In this document: positions 26,066 to 37,868 of the stretch, piece after piece | Position numbering within the stretch: position 1 is the stretch's first letter | How the letters are laid out: each line of letters starts with the position of its first letter | DNA from: Callaeas wilsoni | Taxonomy: Eukaryota; Chordata; Aves; Passeriformes; Callaeidae | DNA length: 64,000 nucleotides | Assembly (NCBI GenBank): GCA_013398955.1 | Contig: VWPU01017867.1 | Coordinates: forward strand, 26,933-90,932 | Reading direction: 5' to 3' | The notes under the pieces: model-generated | What the model saw: the letters and a program-made list of their open reading frames with translations, nothing else | What the model was told of the DNA's origin: nothing | The model's database searches: none | Made by a program: the position numbers and the translations under genes

Positions 26066-27924
26066 ACCAGGGGACAGTTCCTTCTTTCTCAGTGGAGGAT
26101 GAAAGCCCAGTAAAACCCTTGCCCACTCTGTTCTTACAAAATTCCTGTGGTGGATTCTCAGAACCTCCATGGACAGGCTTTCACCTGTCTTTAGAGGTGC
26201 AAAGCTTGAGATTAAACAGCTCTTCCTTTTGTTTTCCAGACTTGCATCCCTCTCACTGCTTTCTCCCAAACTTTGATTAATCCAGAACTTTTAAACTGGA
26301 CAGAGACCATTTCAGCACACCTTGCCAGAGCCAAGGACAAAGATTGCCTCACCAAGGCTGAAGTGACACTAATCCTGCCTGGGGACACTCTGCCCTGTGT
26401 TTAATGACCCTCCTGACCTCAGGCTCTTGGTGGTCTCCAGGTGTACGAGCTCTTCACCGCAATAAATTCATTTTTCTCTGAGGATTTTAGGAAAAAAATC
26501 TGCTGTCACTTCCTTCTGCCTCCCTGCACTCTGCAGAGATGTCCCCTAACAAGGGTATTACTCAGATGAGCTGATTTATTGAGTATATTAATGACTAAAG
26601 CCATGAATATAAACTTATTTATTTCCACGGTGCCTTTAAGAGTCTGGAACAAGTCACCAGTATGGCACGGTCTATGTACCAGTAGAAACAAAACCCAGAG
26701 TGGGGTTCAGCTCCCTTCCCTTCCCTCCCCCCTATTTAGACTCATTTCCCAATGGATCTATGGAAACAGTTCTCTCATCCAAAGATAGGCATCTAAAATA
26801 AACCTGCTGAAGCACAGCCTTGAAGGGTCTTCAGTAACTCAAGATTCCTTTCACCCATTTAGGGTTTGCTGTCTCCCAGCACCCTTTGTTCCTCAGGGTT
26901 GGACGAGACCTCCAGGCAGCCTCCAAAAACCAGTGCAATATCTTCTGTAGGTGTACAACAGAACAGGAACCACATGTGCCAAGAAAAGTGTGGAGAAACA
27001 GCAGCTGAGCATCTAAAAATCACTTCATTTTTGCAGTTTGCAAGTTCCTAGAAATTTGTTTGAATTATTTTCTTGTTTCTTTTTTTTTTTCCTTTTTTTT
27101 TTGCCCCCTCACTTTGCAGTTTCTTCTCATGGGGTTTTTTACTCTCAAACAGACAGCAAATGATGGTGTGGCTGGAGCTGCCACAAGGGTCACCACGCTG
27201 GCCCAAGCTCTTTGCCCAGCCTGCACACTTTGCACATTCCTGGGAGCTGCTTTTATAATCTTCCCTCCTGTAGCAGTGGCTATCCCAGGAGCAGGCAGGC
27301 ACTCTGAATTTGTTGGACCAGTGACCAGGGCTGCTGACAAGCCCAGATCTGCTTTCAGTACTCTCCTGGGGCAATCTGAGCATCACTCAAATGTGCCTCT
27401 GCCTGTGAAACTCCTGAACCCAAAACCCCAAACTTTCCCTCTCAAAGTTACTGCCCAGGAGGAGGAGGAGGAGGAGAGTCTGTCATGCAAGAACAGGCAC
27501 ATGGTTCATCTCCTTCCTCGTGGCTACAGGGTTTGCTGGCCCTTGACTGTGAAATCCTTCACTTCAGGACATCACTTTTGTGTCTGTTCTTCATCAGAGA
27601 CTTTGGACACTTCTGTTTTAAAAATGCAATTAAGAGCCACGTGAAAAATCAACCTGCTGGAGGAATTTCCTCCTTAAACTCCCATCTCCAGTCAGCTGTG
27701 CTTTGTCCCACCATGCAGCATCCACGGGCAGCGTGTCCTGCCTTCATCTCCTTGTTCTGTTTGTCCTGCAGGAAATTCTCTTTTTAGATCCCAAAAGTTT
27801 TGCGTTATCTTATAAACAGGAGCTTGTTATCTGCCTTCCGTTCTCTGGTCTCTGCAGGAACTGGGAGCTCGAGTGGGGGAAAAAAAAGAAAAGAAGGTTT
27901 CAGTGAGAGTGCTCTTCCTTTCTG
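26066..27924. other. Intergenic DNA upstream of ADRA1A, nothing recognised
   Basis: No exon or clear transposon. It includes T-rich runs at about 27075-27105 and a short GGA repeat at about 27460. An open frame of 194 codons (27060-27644 +) starts in the T-run and has no recognisable domain. Confidence 0.5.
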
Positions 27925-28262
27925 GGCAATACGGGAGCGGCGGTGAATTACGGTAATGGCAAGCTGCTGCTCTGCTCCATCAGCAGCGCAGCAAAGTTCC
28001 TGCGGCTCCTTCCCAGCGTGGAGCCGAGCTCTGGACGGGGCACGGATCCCTCCGGGGAGCCTGGAGCCAGCCCCTCACAGCCGCGGGATACAGGGAATCG
28101 GCCCCGCTGCCAGTGCTGAAATACCGGTGGGAAATACAGGGAGGAAAGAGAAGGATTTCCAGGCACAGCGTCCCATCCCTGCGTGAAGAGAGGAGCCTGC
28201 TGCGCTGAGAATCTCCTTCCAGATGCTCAGAGGAGCTGTGCTGCCTTCTAGAGACTAAAGAG
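27925..28262 (+). promoter_or_regulatory. ADRA1A: Candidate promoter/non-coding first exon of ADRA1A
   Basis: This block is richer in GC and CpG than the DNA around it. It ends in 'actaaagag' followed by GTGAGTGT, a strong splice donor with the cut after 28262. The next good acceptor downstream is the pyrimidine-rich 'aactcctttccccag' ending at 30218, which would start the exon carrying the ADRA1A start codon. Exon placement is inference. I see no clear TATA box, and transcription may instead start directly upstream of the coding exon. Confidence 0.35.
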
Positions 28263-30231
28263 GTGAGTGTGGGGCAGGCGCAGGAGGCTGGGGTCTGCTC
28301 TTCCCAGCATCACCCATCTCCACAGGCTGGGAGTTTTTTGGTTTTGAGCATGGAAACCTCCGTCAGTCCTTTCTGCTGCATCTCCTTGACTTGCTGGGAA
28401 GTTTTTCTTCATGTGCTTAAAAATTAAATCAATAATTTCCTAATTTTCTCTCAGCCCTATAATGACCTCAGTTTGTACCCTGTAATATCCACAATTGTAA
28501 CGCTCAGAGATGCTCAATGCAACACTCACTTTTCATGCATGTGCTTAGATAATCTGTCCTTTTCTTCCTTGGGATTATTCCTCAACTTGTTCCCTCTGTC
28601 AGGAAAGAAAATCAAAGATCCAATTTCATTTTAGTGCGCTGAAGTAAACCCCCCAGAGTGTGATACCTATCCATGTCCCCCTCCCCACCTCTTCCCTGCC
28701 TGTGAACTGAGAATTTTGGGGCTTCAGAGTTTGAAATGCTTTTGCTTGCAGGAAAGTTCAGCGTGGAGATTTGGGAACGACACAGTTGTTGCTGCTTAAA
28801 GTGCGATCTGAGGGACTCATCCCAAAGGACACTTAGAGAGTCCCTCCCCATCTGGGGTTTTACAGCCAGTCTTAGTGGTGGTTTTTCACCTCTGATTAAT
28901 ATTTGGGGTGGGAATTCTATATCCACGCGGAGGTGCTGGGAAAGGCTTTGCAGCCCCCACTCGCAGCTCTCCTCTCTGTGCCCCCCAGGTCTCGGTTCCC
29001 AGGCTAATCCTCACTTTTCCATCTGAGGTACCTTTTCTCCATATTTAGTCAGCAAAGGCTGAGCTTGGCTTCCAGATCCTCTGAAACGTTGTGTCGCTCA
29101 CTAGGAGGCTCGCTCCTTGCAATGTCTTCTGCTTGGCTTTGGAGTTGCTTTTCCCTACGGATTTTCAAACTGGGCAGCTCAGCTGGACTGACAATTCGGT
29201 GGGGAAAGGTCTCGCTTAATAAAGAAACCTGAGATTAAATTCTGGGCTTCTAAATCTGCTGCACAGTTTGTGCAGTCCTGAATTGTGTCCTGCAGGCTTC
29301 TGTCTCTCCTCGAGCTGCTCTCTGCAGGTGAGCCGATAATTAGGATCGATGCCTATCCCCATAAAGGAGGGAAAATTCAGGCAGGAGAACCCACTTGGAT
29401 CTCTCAGTTGCTGTTAAACAATGCTGAGCTGGAAAAGGTTGGTTCCACTGGCTGGAGCCAGCCTGAGGAAAGCGCCCTAAAATAGCCTCCTGCTCTATTC
29501 TTATATGGGAACCCTCGCAGCGAGTGTGGCTTCTGGGAATGGCATTGTTCGTGTTTTTGTCTTCTCCAGGGGGGTGAGGATCTGCAGAGAGCACGAGAGC
29601 ACGGCCCCGTGCACACGGCAAACTCCGCTCTTCCCCTCTGAGCAAGGCAGGAGCTGATGTAAATGAGCTTTAATTTGCAGCCCGGGACCTCCACCGATGA
29701 GTCCTCCAAGTACGGAAAGCTCTGACTGACAGCCCAGACCCTGAGGATGGGGAGTGATGGGAACCTCAAACAAAACTGCTGGGCAGGCACAGCAGCAAAG
29801 AAATCCACCCAGGCAGGTTTCTAAGCCAACTTTAAGGCAGAATCAGGACTAACACCAGGCAATTAAAAGCATCAGTGATTTCCTCTCAGGAAAAGCTAAA
29901 TTGGAGACCCTTTGGAATATTTCCTTAAAAACAGAACCTTCCCCAAAAGACAGAAATGATTTTAACCTGCAGCTCCAATATTTCTTACCACGTAACCCTG
30001 GAAAGTGGGATGAACAGCCTCAGGTTTGCGTAGCCACACTTGTGCACCCCAAGGAAAATGCAGAAGGAGTTAAATTTGACTTGGAGCTGGTGAGTATCAG
30101 CTGTGCTGTTCTGGTGAAAGCTTAGGAGCAAAGGTAGGTTTTCTAATATGTTTCTGGATCTTTCTCATTGCTGCTGGTGCTGCAACTCTAAGACGTTCTT
30201 CAAAACTCCTTTCCCCAGCAAGGCCAGGCAA

Positions 30232-30261
30232 ATGTTGCCCGTAGGACCTTCCAAGAACTGA
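30232..30261 (+). promoter_or_regulatory. Upstream ORF 1 in ADRA1A leader
   Basis: An ATG at 30232 opens a nine-codon frame that ends in TGA at 30259-30261, 65 bases before the receptor start. If the leader includes this position, scanning ribosomes would meet this ATG before the main start. Confidence 0.45.
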
Positions 30262-30310
30262 TCTTGTCGCTGTTTGTGCCTGGAAAGGGGGTGAAGTTCA
30301 GCAGCCTCAC

Positions 30311-30355
30311 ATGGACATTACCAGCCATGGATTTCCTCCCTGGAAACTCCTCTGA
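30311..30355 (+). promoter_or_regulatory. Upstream ORF 2, overlapping the ADRA1A start
   Basis: An ATG at 30311, 16 bases before the receptor ATG and out of frame with it, opens a 14-codon frame. It ends in TGA at 30353-30355, inside the receptor coding sequence. Its context is weaker (C at -3, G at +4) than the receptor start (G at -3, G at +4), so leaky scanning would still reach the main ATG. An overlapping uORF would be expected to damp receptor translation. Confidence 0.5.
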
Positions 30356-31209
30356 GTGCTCCAACTGCACCCACTTCGTGGAGCCTGTGAACATTTCCAA
30401 GGCCATCTTGCTGGGTGTTATTCTCGGGGGGCTGATTGTTTTTGGGGTTTTGGGTAATATCCTGGTTATCCTGTCCGTAGCCTGCCACAGACACCTCCAG
30501 AGTGTCACCCACTATTACATCATCAACCTGGCTGTAGCTGACCTCCTCCTGACCTCCACCGTCCTGCCCTTCTCCGCCACCATGGAGATCTTGGGCTACT
30601 GGGTCTTTGGGAGGATCTTCTGCAACATCTGGGCAGCTGTTGACGTGCTTTGCTGCACTGCTTCCATCATGAGCCTCTGCATCATCTCCATCGACCGATA
30701 CATCGGGGTGAGCTACCCCCTGAGGTACCCCAGCATAGTGACGGAGCGGAGGGGCCTCCTGGCCCTGCTGTGTGTCTGGGCGCTGTCCCTGGTCATCTCC
30801 ATCGGGCCCCTCTTCGGCTGGAAGGAGCCGGCGCCGGAGGATGAGACTATCTGCCAGATCACCGAGGAGCCCGGCTACGTCCTCTTCTCGGCGCTGGGCT
30901 CCTTCTACCTCCCCCTGATCATCATCCTGGTCATGTACTGCCGGGTCTACGTGGTGGCCAAAAGAGAAAACAAAGGGCTGACCTCTGGGCTGAAGACGGA
31001 GAAGTCCCGTTCTGAGGAGGTGACCCTGCGCATCCACCGCAAAAACGCAGCCGGTGTGAGCGGCGCCGCGCCCAACCCCAGGAGCAAGCACCACTTCTCC
31101 GTGCGCCTGCTCAAGTTCTCCAGGGAAAAGAAAGCTGCCAAGACCCTGGGAATAGTTGTGGGATGCTTCGTTCTCTGCTGGCTCCCATTTTTTGTAGTAA
31201 TGCCTCTTG
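30327..31209 (+). CDS. ADRA1A: Alpha-1A adrenergic receptor, coding exon 1 (residues 1-294)
   Basis: Plasma-membrane GPCR for adrenaline and noradrenaline that signals mainly through Gq and phospholipase C. This exon encodes the N terminus through TM6. Visible features are N-glycosylation sequons at N7, N13 and N22; TM1 at about 27-51 with G-N44; TM2 with L-A-V-A-D72; the amine-binding Asp106 in TM3; D123-R-Y; the disulfide pair C99 and C176; Ser188 and Ser192 in TM5; a basic third loop ending R-E-K-K-A-A-K; and TM6 with C-W285-L-P. Residue numbers match human ADRA1A throughout. The start is the ATG at 30327 in a strong context (gccATGG), matching the human N terminus; the frame stays open upstream only to a TTG. 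The exon ends with G, then the donor GTAAGT, splitting Gly295. The split after TM6 is the known ADRA1 gene structure. ADRA1B and ADRA1D fit less well in N terminus and loops. Confidence 0.97.
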
Positions 31210-32870
31210 GTAAGTAGAGCCAACCCCTGTGTGTCTTCCAGCGCCTTCCCGGCAGGGAGGGCTGGGCTTGTGGCTGGATGGGGTAATGCTGATCAGAAAA
31301 GCTCTGAGGGAACAATTTCCTCCTGCAAAGCTGTCAAAAAAACGAAACACTCACCACCAGAAAGCAGGGAGCGTGAAAAAAAGCAAGTCTCAAATGAGAC
31401 CAAACGTCTCTGGTGATGAGAAACAAAATTCTGAAAACCAGGGAAACAGTCTGGTACTTTCTCCACATAGAAAATCCTCTTTGTGAACCAGAGCAGATAT
31501 TTGTGACCATCTCTGCTATAGGAAGAGGATCTTTAGGGGTTTGTGTGGTTTTGTTTGCAGCCAGGTGACTTAAACGTATAAATATATTCAAGGTTGAAGT
31601 AGCTGCTCACAGGTCTCCTGGAGTGCTCAGCACTGATGATTCCCACTCTAAGGAAGAAAAGATCAGCTTCCTATCAGGAAATTCATCCTGTGAGATACCA
31701 TAGCTCCAAACAAAATTAATCTTTTAATCCAATTTTTCATATGACCAGCCAGGAGACAGCAGTGTGGGTCCTTCCAACTAATTTTGCACTGCTCTGCTTT
31801 GCATTTTTCTGGGAACCCATTGAGCCCACTGGCCAAACACTGGCTCAGCCATCAGGCTGGAGATGAATATTTATTCTCCAGTTGTCATTCCAAAGAGGAG
31901 CAAAGCTGGGGATTTGTTCTGCTTTGCTGGAATATAAAGAAGTAATTAGAATTTTAATTAAACCTTGCTCGGTTACCTTTGATGCAGTTGCAGGATGTAA
32001 AAGCAGAATACTAATTTCATACTTATAGCTGAGGGTGAGGGACGTGGCTCATCACACTGAGCTGGGCTCTGCCATTAAATATTGGGTTTTTCAAACATGG
32101 AAGCTAAAATCTGTGACTTGCTCAATTTCAGGGCTTTTCATATGGAAAGGGCTTGTGCTGTACAGGAGAAATAAAGGAAGATTTTATGGAAGCTTTAGTT
32201 AGTAAGACAACGATATGGACAATTAAGAAAAGAAAAACGTACCTAAACATGAAAAGAAAGATTTGGGTGTTTTCTTTTCCTTTTTTTTTTATTCTCTTTT
32301 TTCAACTTTGGAAATAACTGTTCTTTTTCAATTGACCTCTATTGGTTTTACCAAGGTTTATCAAGACACACAAAAACCTGTTGCTAATGTGAAACACCCA
32401 ATAATTCAGAATTTTTTTCCTCTTGGTCAATCCCGGGAAGTGCTGGATTGGAGCAGTTTCCTAAGGAGGAGCCCTGGAGGGCCTGGCTCGTGCTGGCCAG
32501 GATGTCAGCACGTTGGAATGCTGCTTGCCAAGATGACTGAAACATACCCAAAAAGGGTTTAGGAGAATGCATTAAACACACTTTTCATCTGCAAATGTGG
32601 TTGCCCACACAGAGCTGTTGTTAATTAATTTGCTTTGGATTTAAGAAATCTTCTGGGCTCCAGAATGGCTTTGCCTCTTCCTTTGATCCCTCTTAAGGAA
32701 ACTCTGGAGGTATTTTTCCCTATTTTGGGGGGTTATTTTTAAAGCATATATTATAGGGCTTTCAAAATCTATTTGCTGCTTTTCTTTAAAGACAAAAAAA
32801 ACTGATTAAACACACAAGTGGCCATAAAAAAAGTCCTCAAAAAAAGCCAAGGACACATATCTTGATGCAG

Positions 32871-33110
32871 AGCACTTTCCAAAAGACAACAACCCCTTTC
32901 AGGTCTGTCCCCTTGGGAGAGGGAAGGGAGCCTGACAGGATCCTGTGGCAGGGATCTGACTTTGCAGATGTATAAAATCCCGTTGGAGCTCACTTTCCAA
33001 AAGATAACAACCCCTTTCAGGTCTGTCCAGTTGGGAGAGGGAAGGGATCCTGACAGGATCCTGTGGCAGGGATCTGACTTTGCAGATGTATAAAACCCTG
33101 TTGGAGCTCA
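32871..33110. repeat. Two-copy tandem duplication, 118-bp unit
   Basis: The block starting 'cactttccaaaaga' at 32873 recurs at 32991. Both copies contain 'aacaacccctttcaggtctg', 'ctgacaggatcctgtggcag' and 'gcagatgtataaaa'. Only a few mismatches separate them, so the duplication is fairly recent. Confidence 0.9.
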
Positions 33111-33199
33111 CGGCATGCCTGCCTGGGCAGCCAGAACTCTGACCAGCTCTGCAGCTGTGTCCCCTGGGACAGACCAAAACGTGGTCCCATAAAGCAGCT

Positions 33200-33330
33200 C
33201 TGGAGGGATTTGACAGATGTGGAGGTGCCACACAGGGACGTGGTTTAATGGTGGACTTGGATGGTTGGACTCAGCGATCCAAGAGGTCTTTTCCAACCTA
33301 AATGCCTATAATTCCATGATTCCATCAGCC
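33200..33330 (+). mobile_element. CR1 LINE 3' tail
   Basis: Contains 'tggttggactcagcgatcc' and 'ggtcttttccaacctaaatg', then 'attccatgattccat', which looks like the short 3' repeats of CR1. It lies inside ADRA1A intron 1. Confidence 0.8.
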
Positions 33331-34305
33331 AGACCACTCCCAATGCAGACTGCCCACGGAATAAACCCCTTCAGGCAGCTCTGCTCACCGCTGCATGCAG
33401 CACAGCTTCCCCAAAGCTGCATTAACCTCACTGTGATCTCCAGCACCTCTGAGAGTTCCACATCCATGAACACCCACTCCACCAGGCAAGAACTGCCTCC
33501 AACAGGAAACACTGGGTTTTCTGAGGTGTGCAATGAAGCAGGGTAGAAACCTTTGAGGTGTGGGTATGGGAGGGGCAAAGGGGGTAGAAGGATATTGAGA
33601 AAGGCACAATATCCGTGTTGGCTGATGCTGCTGAAAATAACTGGAGAAACGGCTGGAGTGTCCCTGCCGTAAGAAATGACCTGAATTGAGCTGGGGTGTA
33701 AAGGTACCAGCTGTAGCCTGTGTAAGGAATGGGGTTTTTTTCTTACTATCTTGGATTGAGTTTCATTCCAAAGGGTCTGTGCAAAGTCCTTCAGCCCAAT
33801 AATCCAACACACCTTCTTCTCGCTTGGCTTGATGTTTGTGGAAAAAACCACGAAATGAAAATCCTGTTGCAGGAAAATAAGTGAGGCTAATATTTGCTTT
33901 TTCTCCGCGTGCAGAAGTGTGAACTCAATGCTCACAAAACTTCTGTAACACACGAGGTTGTCAGAACTTTGGTTTCCCCTGGAAGAAGTCAGGTTTTTAT
34001 TCCTGTGAGCAGAACCAAGCAGGGCTGGCATCAATGCCAGTGACCACCAGGCAAACACAAAACAACAAAACAGAGCCAGGAAAGAGCAACTTTGAGCCTG
34101 TCTGCACCTCTCAGAGAGGGCTGAGGAGAAGAGCCTGAGGTTATCTGCAGCTCCTGGGCTAAGGGGCAGGGGGTTTGTAGGGAGGGGCTCCGATGTGGCT
34201 CCTCTGGGCAATCAGGTGTTGTTGGGCTCTGGTATTCCCCATCACAACCTGCATTTCTGGCTTTTTGTTTTCCTCTTGTAATTCCTAGAAAGGGATGTAG
34301 GATAT

Positions 34306-34318
34306 AGACAGATAGATG

Positions 34319-34360
<42 letters not shown>

Positions 34361-34372
34361 CGGACAGATATA
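34306..34372. repeat. GATA tetranucleotide microsatellite
   Basis: About ten uninterrupted GATA units with degenerate GATG/GACA edges, in ADRA1A intron 1. Likely to vary in length between individuals. Confidence 0.95.
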
Positions 34373-36835
34373 GAAAGACTCAGAGCTGGAAGAGCCCAGA
34401 AATCAGTGAAAGCCCCCAGTGATGAAAAGTTTTCACGTTACACATGATAGAACAGATCTTGTCCTATAACTGTAAAATATTTATATGTTGTTCTGGGAAT
34501 TCTTCAAGAGGTTTCTTTCCAGCAACATAAAAGACGGTGCTTGGAGGTTGGTTTGGGGTGAAACATGCACAGAACTGATGGGAAAAAGGGTTGGGGGTGT
34601 TGCAAAAATGGTCCTGGCCTGGGATTGATGATTTATCTTAACAAACCCTCAGAAGAGAACAAGTTCCCAGAGCTTTGCTTGTGGTCTGTTTTCTGTGGCT
34701 CAGCTCTGGGTGTAGGTGTTGCTTTCCAAAGCAGGAAGAAATAAAAAGGGAAAGTCAGAGCCAGGAGGCCACAGGGGAAAAAATCCTAAACTGGGCAAGG
34801 GAGAGGAAGGGTTTCAGCATTTGTCAATCATTCTCGTGACTAAGAGAGCAAAAAAGAGGATCTGCTGGAGGGTGTTTGTGGTCGAGGAGTAAATTAGTCT
34901 TGTGAACTGACACAAGCACTGTCAAGGGAATCCTCTAATCCTGTCTGCAGCTGGTTTCTATTTACTATTTTGTGGTAATTTTTTTAACTGGAGTCAAAGA
35001 GAACCACTCGACTTTCATTAGACATAAACCAGAAAAATAAAGTGCTTTTTTCCATCTCTGCTGTTGACACAATGTGACCTCCCAGAGGGTCACAAGGCTC
35101 AGAGCAGCAACACACACCAACACAGACTCCCCACATTAATATTTCAGTGTTCTCTCAGTGAGAAAGAGAGGAAAAAAAGAAATAAAAGTGGGGGAAAAAA
35201 CGAAAAACAGAATAAAGCCCCAGCTCTTTCTCTGGCGCCCAGCTCAGGGAGAGGAAGGATGTTTGCACTCCTTGAGTCACAAGTGTGTGAGTTAAACCAT
35301 TGAATCGGGAGAGCTTCAGCCATGAAGATAAACAGCCAAGACATTTCCATGGCAAGGGTTTTTTCAGGTTTTTTTGCTGATCACAAGGGGCATTTTTCAT
35401 AATCACAGACTGGAAAGGTGCTGTTGGTCTGGGTGGATAACTCAGCTAATGACAAAAATCCCATGGACATCCCTGGGCCAACGTTTCTCCACCATTCCCA
35501 AATCCTGAAATGTGTCCCAGTGACTCAAAACACAGCAAAGGAGGGGAGGAATCAATGTGAAAATCCATTTATACTAAAAACCAGGCAGGGAGGGTGGATT
35601 AGAGCTGTGCTCTGCTTCGGGAGCCGCTCCTGTGGCTCACCTGTGCGTGTCACCTGTCATGGGAGCCTCACCCTCCAGAACGTCCCTCGTGCAGCCACCA
35701 CCTTGGAGCCCCCCGAGCAAACTGAGCAGGAATGTCATTTTTCACTCACTTTTGAATGCCACGGCCCAATTCAGGGCTGGGGAGTGACGGAAAGGCCGTG
35801 CTGAGTGGTTCTCCCACCCCGCTGAGCGGATGTCAGGACTTGTCTGCAGTTTGGAGGGCGGGAGAGACACTTGGCTCTGGCTGAAGGAGATAATTCCTTG
35901 TTTCTAACGCCAAGGATTCCAAAATCAGGACAGACAGCAAACTCGTGAGGCAGCCTGAGACAGACCCAGCTTCTCAAACTATTCTTGGGTTGTTTTTGTT
36001 TTTTTTTTTTAAATTTTTAAAGGAAAATTATTTTATTGTAAGTGAATGACTTCAAGAGTGAAGGCTTCGGGGCAAATATCAAATATCTCAAAAATGTCAG
36101 CAATGGAATCCAGACCCATTCCAGTGCAGGAACAGCTTGGGAGCTGGAACTGGAGTGACAATTACATTGATTTGTGAAACAATGTGATTGGTTGGGTTTG
36201 CACAGGTAACAAAACCTCCTTTTACCTTCCCATGGTTTTTTGTCAGCTTTCTAAATCTGTAGCTGCCTGCAGTGAATCTGGAAATAGTTGCTTCCTGAGA
36301 CATTTGCCAGAAATATCATCCATCCTAAGTGGGTACAATATGAAACAGAGAATAAATTAGGTCTGAAATAATACAAATCACCAGAGCAGTGTTCCCAGCC
36401 TGACCCATTCCTGCTGCCTGACCTTTCCACCTCTCACCTGTGCCCAGACACCCTCCTGGTGCCACAGAAATCTGAATTCAGGGGTGTGGGAGGGAAAACA
36501 CACTCGCTTCTCCTTCTGTGTCTGTTTATTATGGATCAGGGATAGCCAAGCACAAAGTCCCTCTGATTTTCCCCCTGGAACTGCCACAATATTCCAGGCC
36601 CTGGGGAGGCACATCTGGAAAGTGCAGGACTTCCTCACGGCACTGCTTTTTCTGCGCTGGTTGTGTTAATTGGATTGGGCAGAGTCCAGGATCATTTCCT
36701 ACTGTCCGAGGGTTCCTTGATCCCATTTCTTGTTCCATAAAAAGCACTTCCCATAAGGGAGCAGTGAGAGCCATTGGGACATGCTGGGAGAGCTCATGAG
36801 GATACAGGGGGCAGCTGCTGAATGTCTGCAGCAAC

Positions 36836-36892
36836 ATATATGTATATATATATATACATATATATATAAATTCTTATATTTATAAATACACT
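36836..36892. repeat. TA-rich simple repeat
   Basis: Alternating TA with 'tatgtatatatatatataca', nearly self-complementary, so it can form a cruciform. It lies in ADRA1A intron 1, just before the 100-bp minisatellite. Confidence 0.9.
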
Positions 36893-36986
36893 CTCCAGAG
36901 GGTGGATGGTGTCATGACCTGAGATGCAGTATAGAACACTTGTCTTAGGGAATAAAGTTTAGAGCTAATGCTGGGCTTGGGAACAC

Positions 36987-37495
36987 AAAATGTAGCATAT
37001 TTGTCAATGTTTGTAGAGCCATGAGGGAGGAAGGGAGGCCCTGGTACACAGTTAATTCCCTTTGGGATATCAGTGCTCCTCTGTGCTATAAAATGTAGCA
37101 TATTTATCAATGTTTGTAGAGCCATGAGGGAGGAAGGGAGGCCCTGGTACACAGTTAATTCCCTTTGGAATTGGGATACCGGTGCTTCTCTGTGCTACAA
37201 AATGTAGCATATTTATCAATGTAGAGCCGTGAGGGACGAAGGGAGGCCCTGGTACGCAGCTAATTCCCTTTGGGATATCAGTGCTCTTCTGTGCTATAAA
37301 ATGTAGCATATTTATCAATGTAGAGCCGTGAGGGACGAAGGGAGGCCCTGGTACGCAGCTAATTCCCTTTGGGATATCAGTGCTCTTCTGTGCTATAAAA
37401 TGTAGCATATTTATCAATGTAGAGCCGTGAGGGACGAAGGGAGGCCCTGGTACGCAGCTAATTCCCTTTGGGATACCAGGGCTCCTCTGTGCTTC
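36987..37495. repeat. Minisatellite, five units of about 99-109 bp
   Basis: Units start at 36987, 37090, 37199, 37298 and 37397, each opening 'aaaatgtagcatattt' and containing 'gggaggccctggtac' and 'taattccctttgg'. The last three are near-identical and share a small deletion ('atgtagagccgtg' against 'atgtttgtagagccatg'), so they arose by later amplification of one unit. Unit length variation reflects insertions such as the extra 'aattggg' in unit 2. Stop-free minus-strand frames across it are repeat artefacts. Confidence 0.93.
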
Positions 37496-37586
37496 ATCCT
37501 CTGGTCTTTATGGTTGTGGAAGAGCTGCTGCCCTCTGGCCTGACCGCTTCAGGGCAGATCCCAGCACCGCAGTTTTGAGCTTTGCT

Positions 37587-37868
37587 TCCCTGTAAGCAGA
37601 GCCTGGAGGGGCTCCGAGAGCTGGGGAGGGACTTGGGACAAGGGAATTACAGAACAGGGGGGAATGGCTTCCCACTGCTCAGGGCAGGGTTAGATGGGAT
37701 CCTGGGAAGGGATTGTTCCCTGAGAGGCTGGGGAGGGGCTGGATGGAATTCCCAGAGAAGCTGTGGCTGCCCCTGGGATAGAGGAAGGTGTCCCTGCCCA
37801 TGGCAGGGGGTGGCACTGATGGGATCGAAGGTCCTTTCCAATCCAAACCAAACCAGTCTGGGATTCTC
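37587..37868 (+). mobile_element. CR1 LINE fragment (3' end)
   Basis: It has 'gagcctggaggggctccgag', 'ggcttcccactgctcaggg', then 'gctgtggctgcccctggg', with the usual 'aaggccaggttgg' block missing (internal deletion), then 'gtccctgcccatggcagg' and 'tttccaatccaaaccaaacc'. It lies in ADRA1A intron 1. Confidence 0.85.

Noticed and set aside
30318..31223. 301-codon open frame antisense to ADRA1A exon 1
   Set aside because: It is the mirror of the GC-rich receptor coding sequence. Its composition (Asp, Gln and Gly rich) is what antisense of a third-position-GC exon gives.
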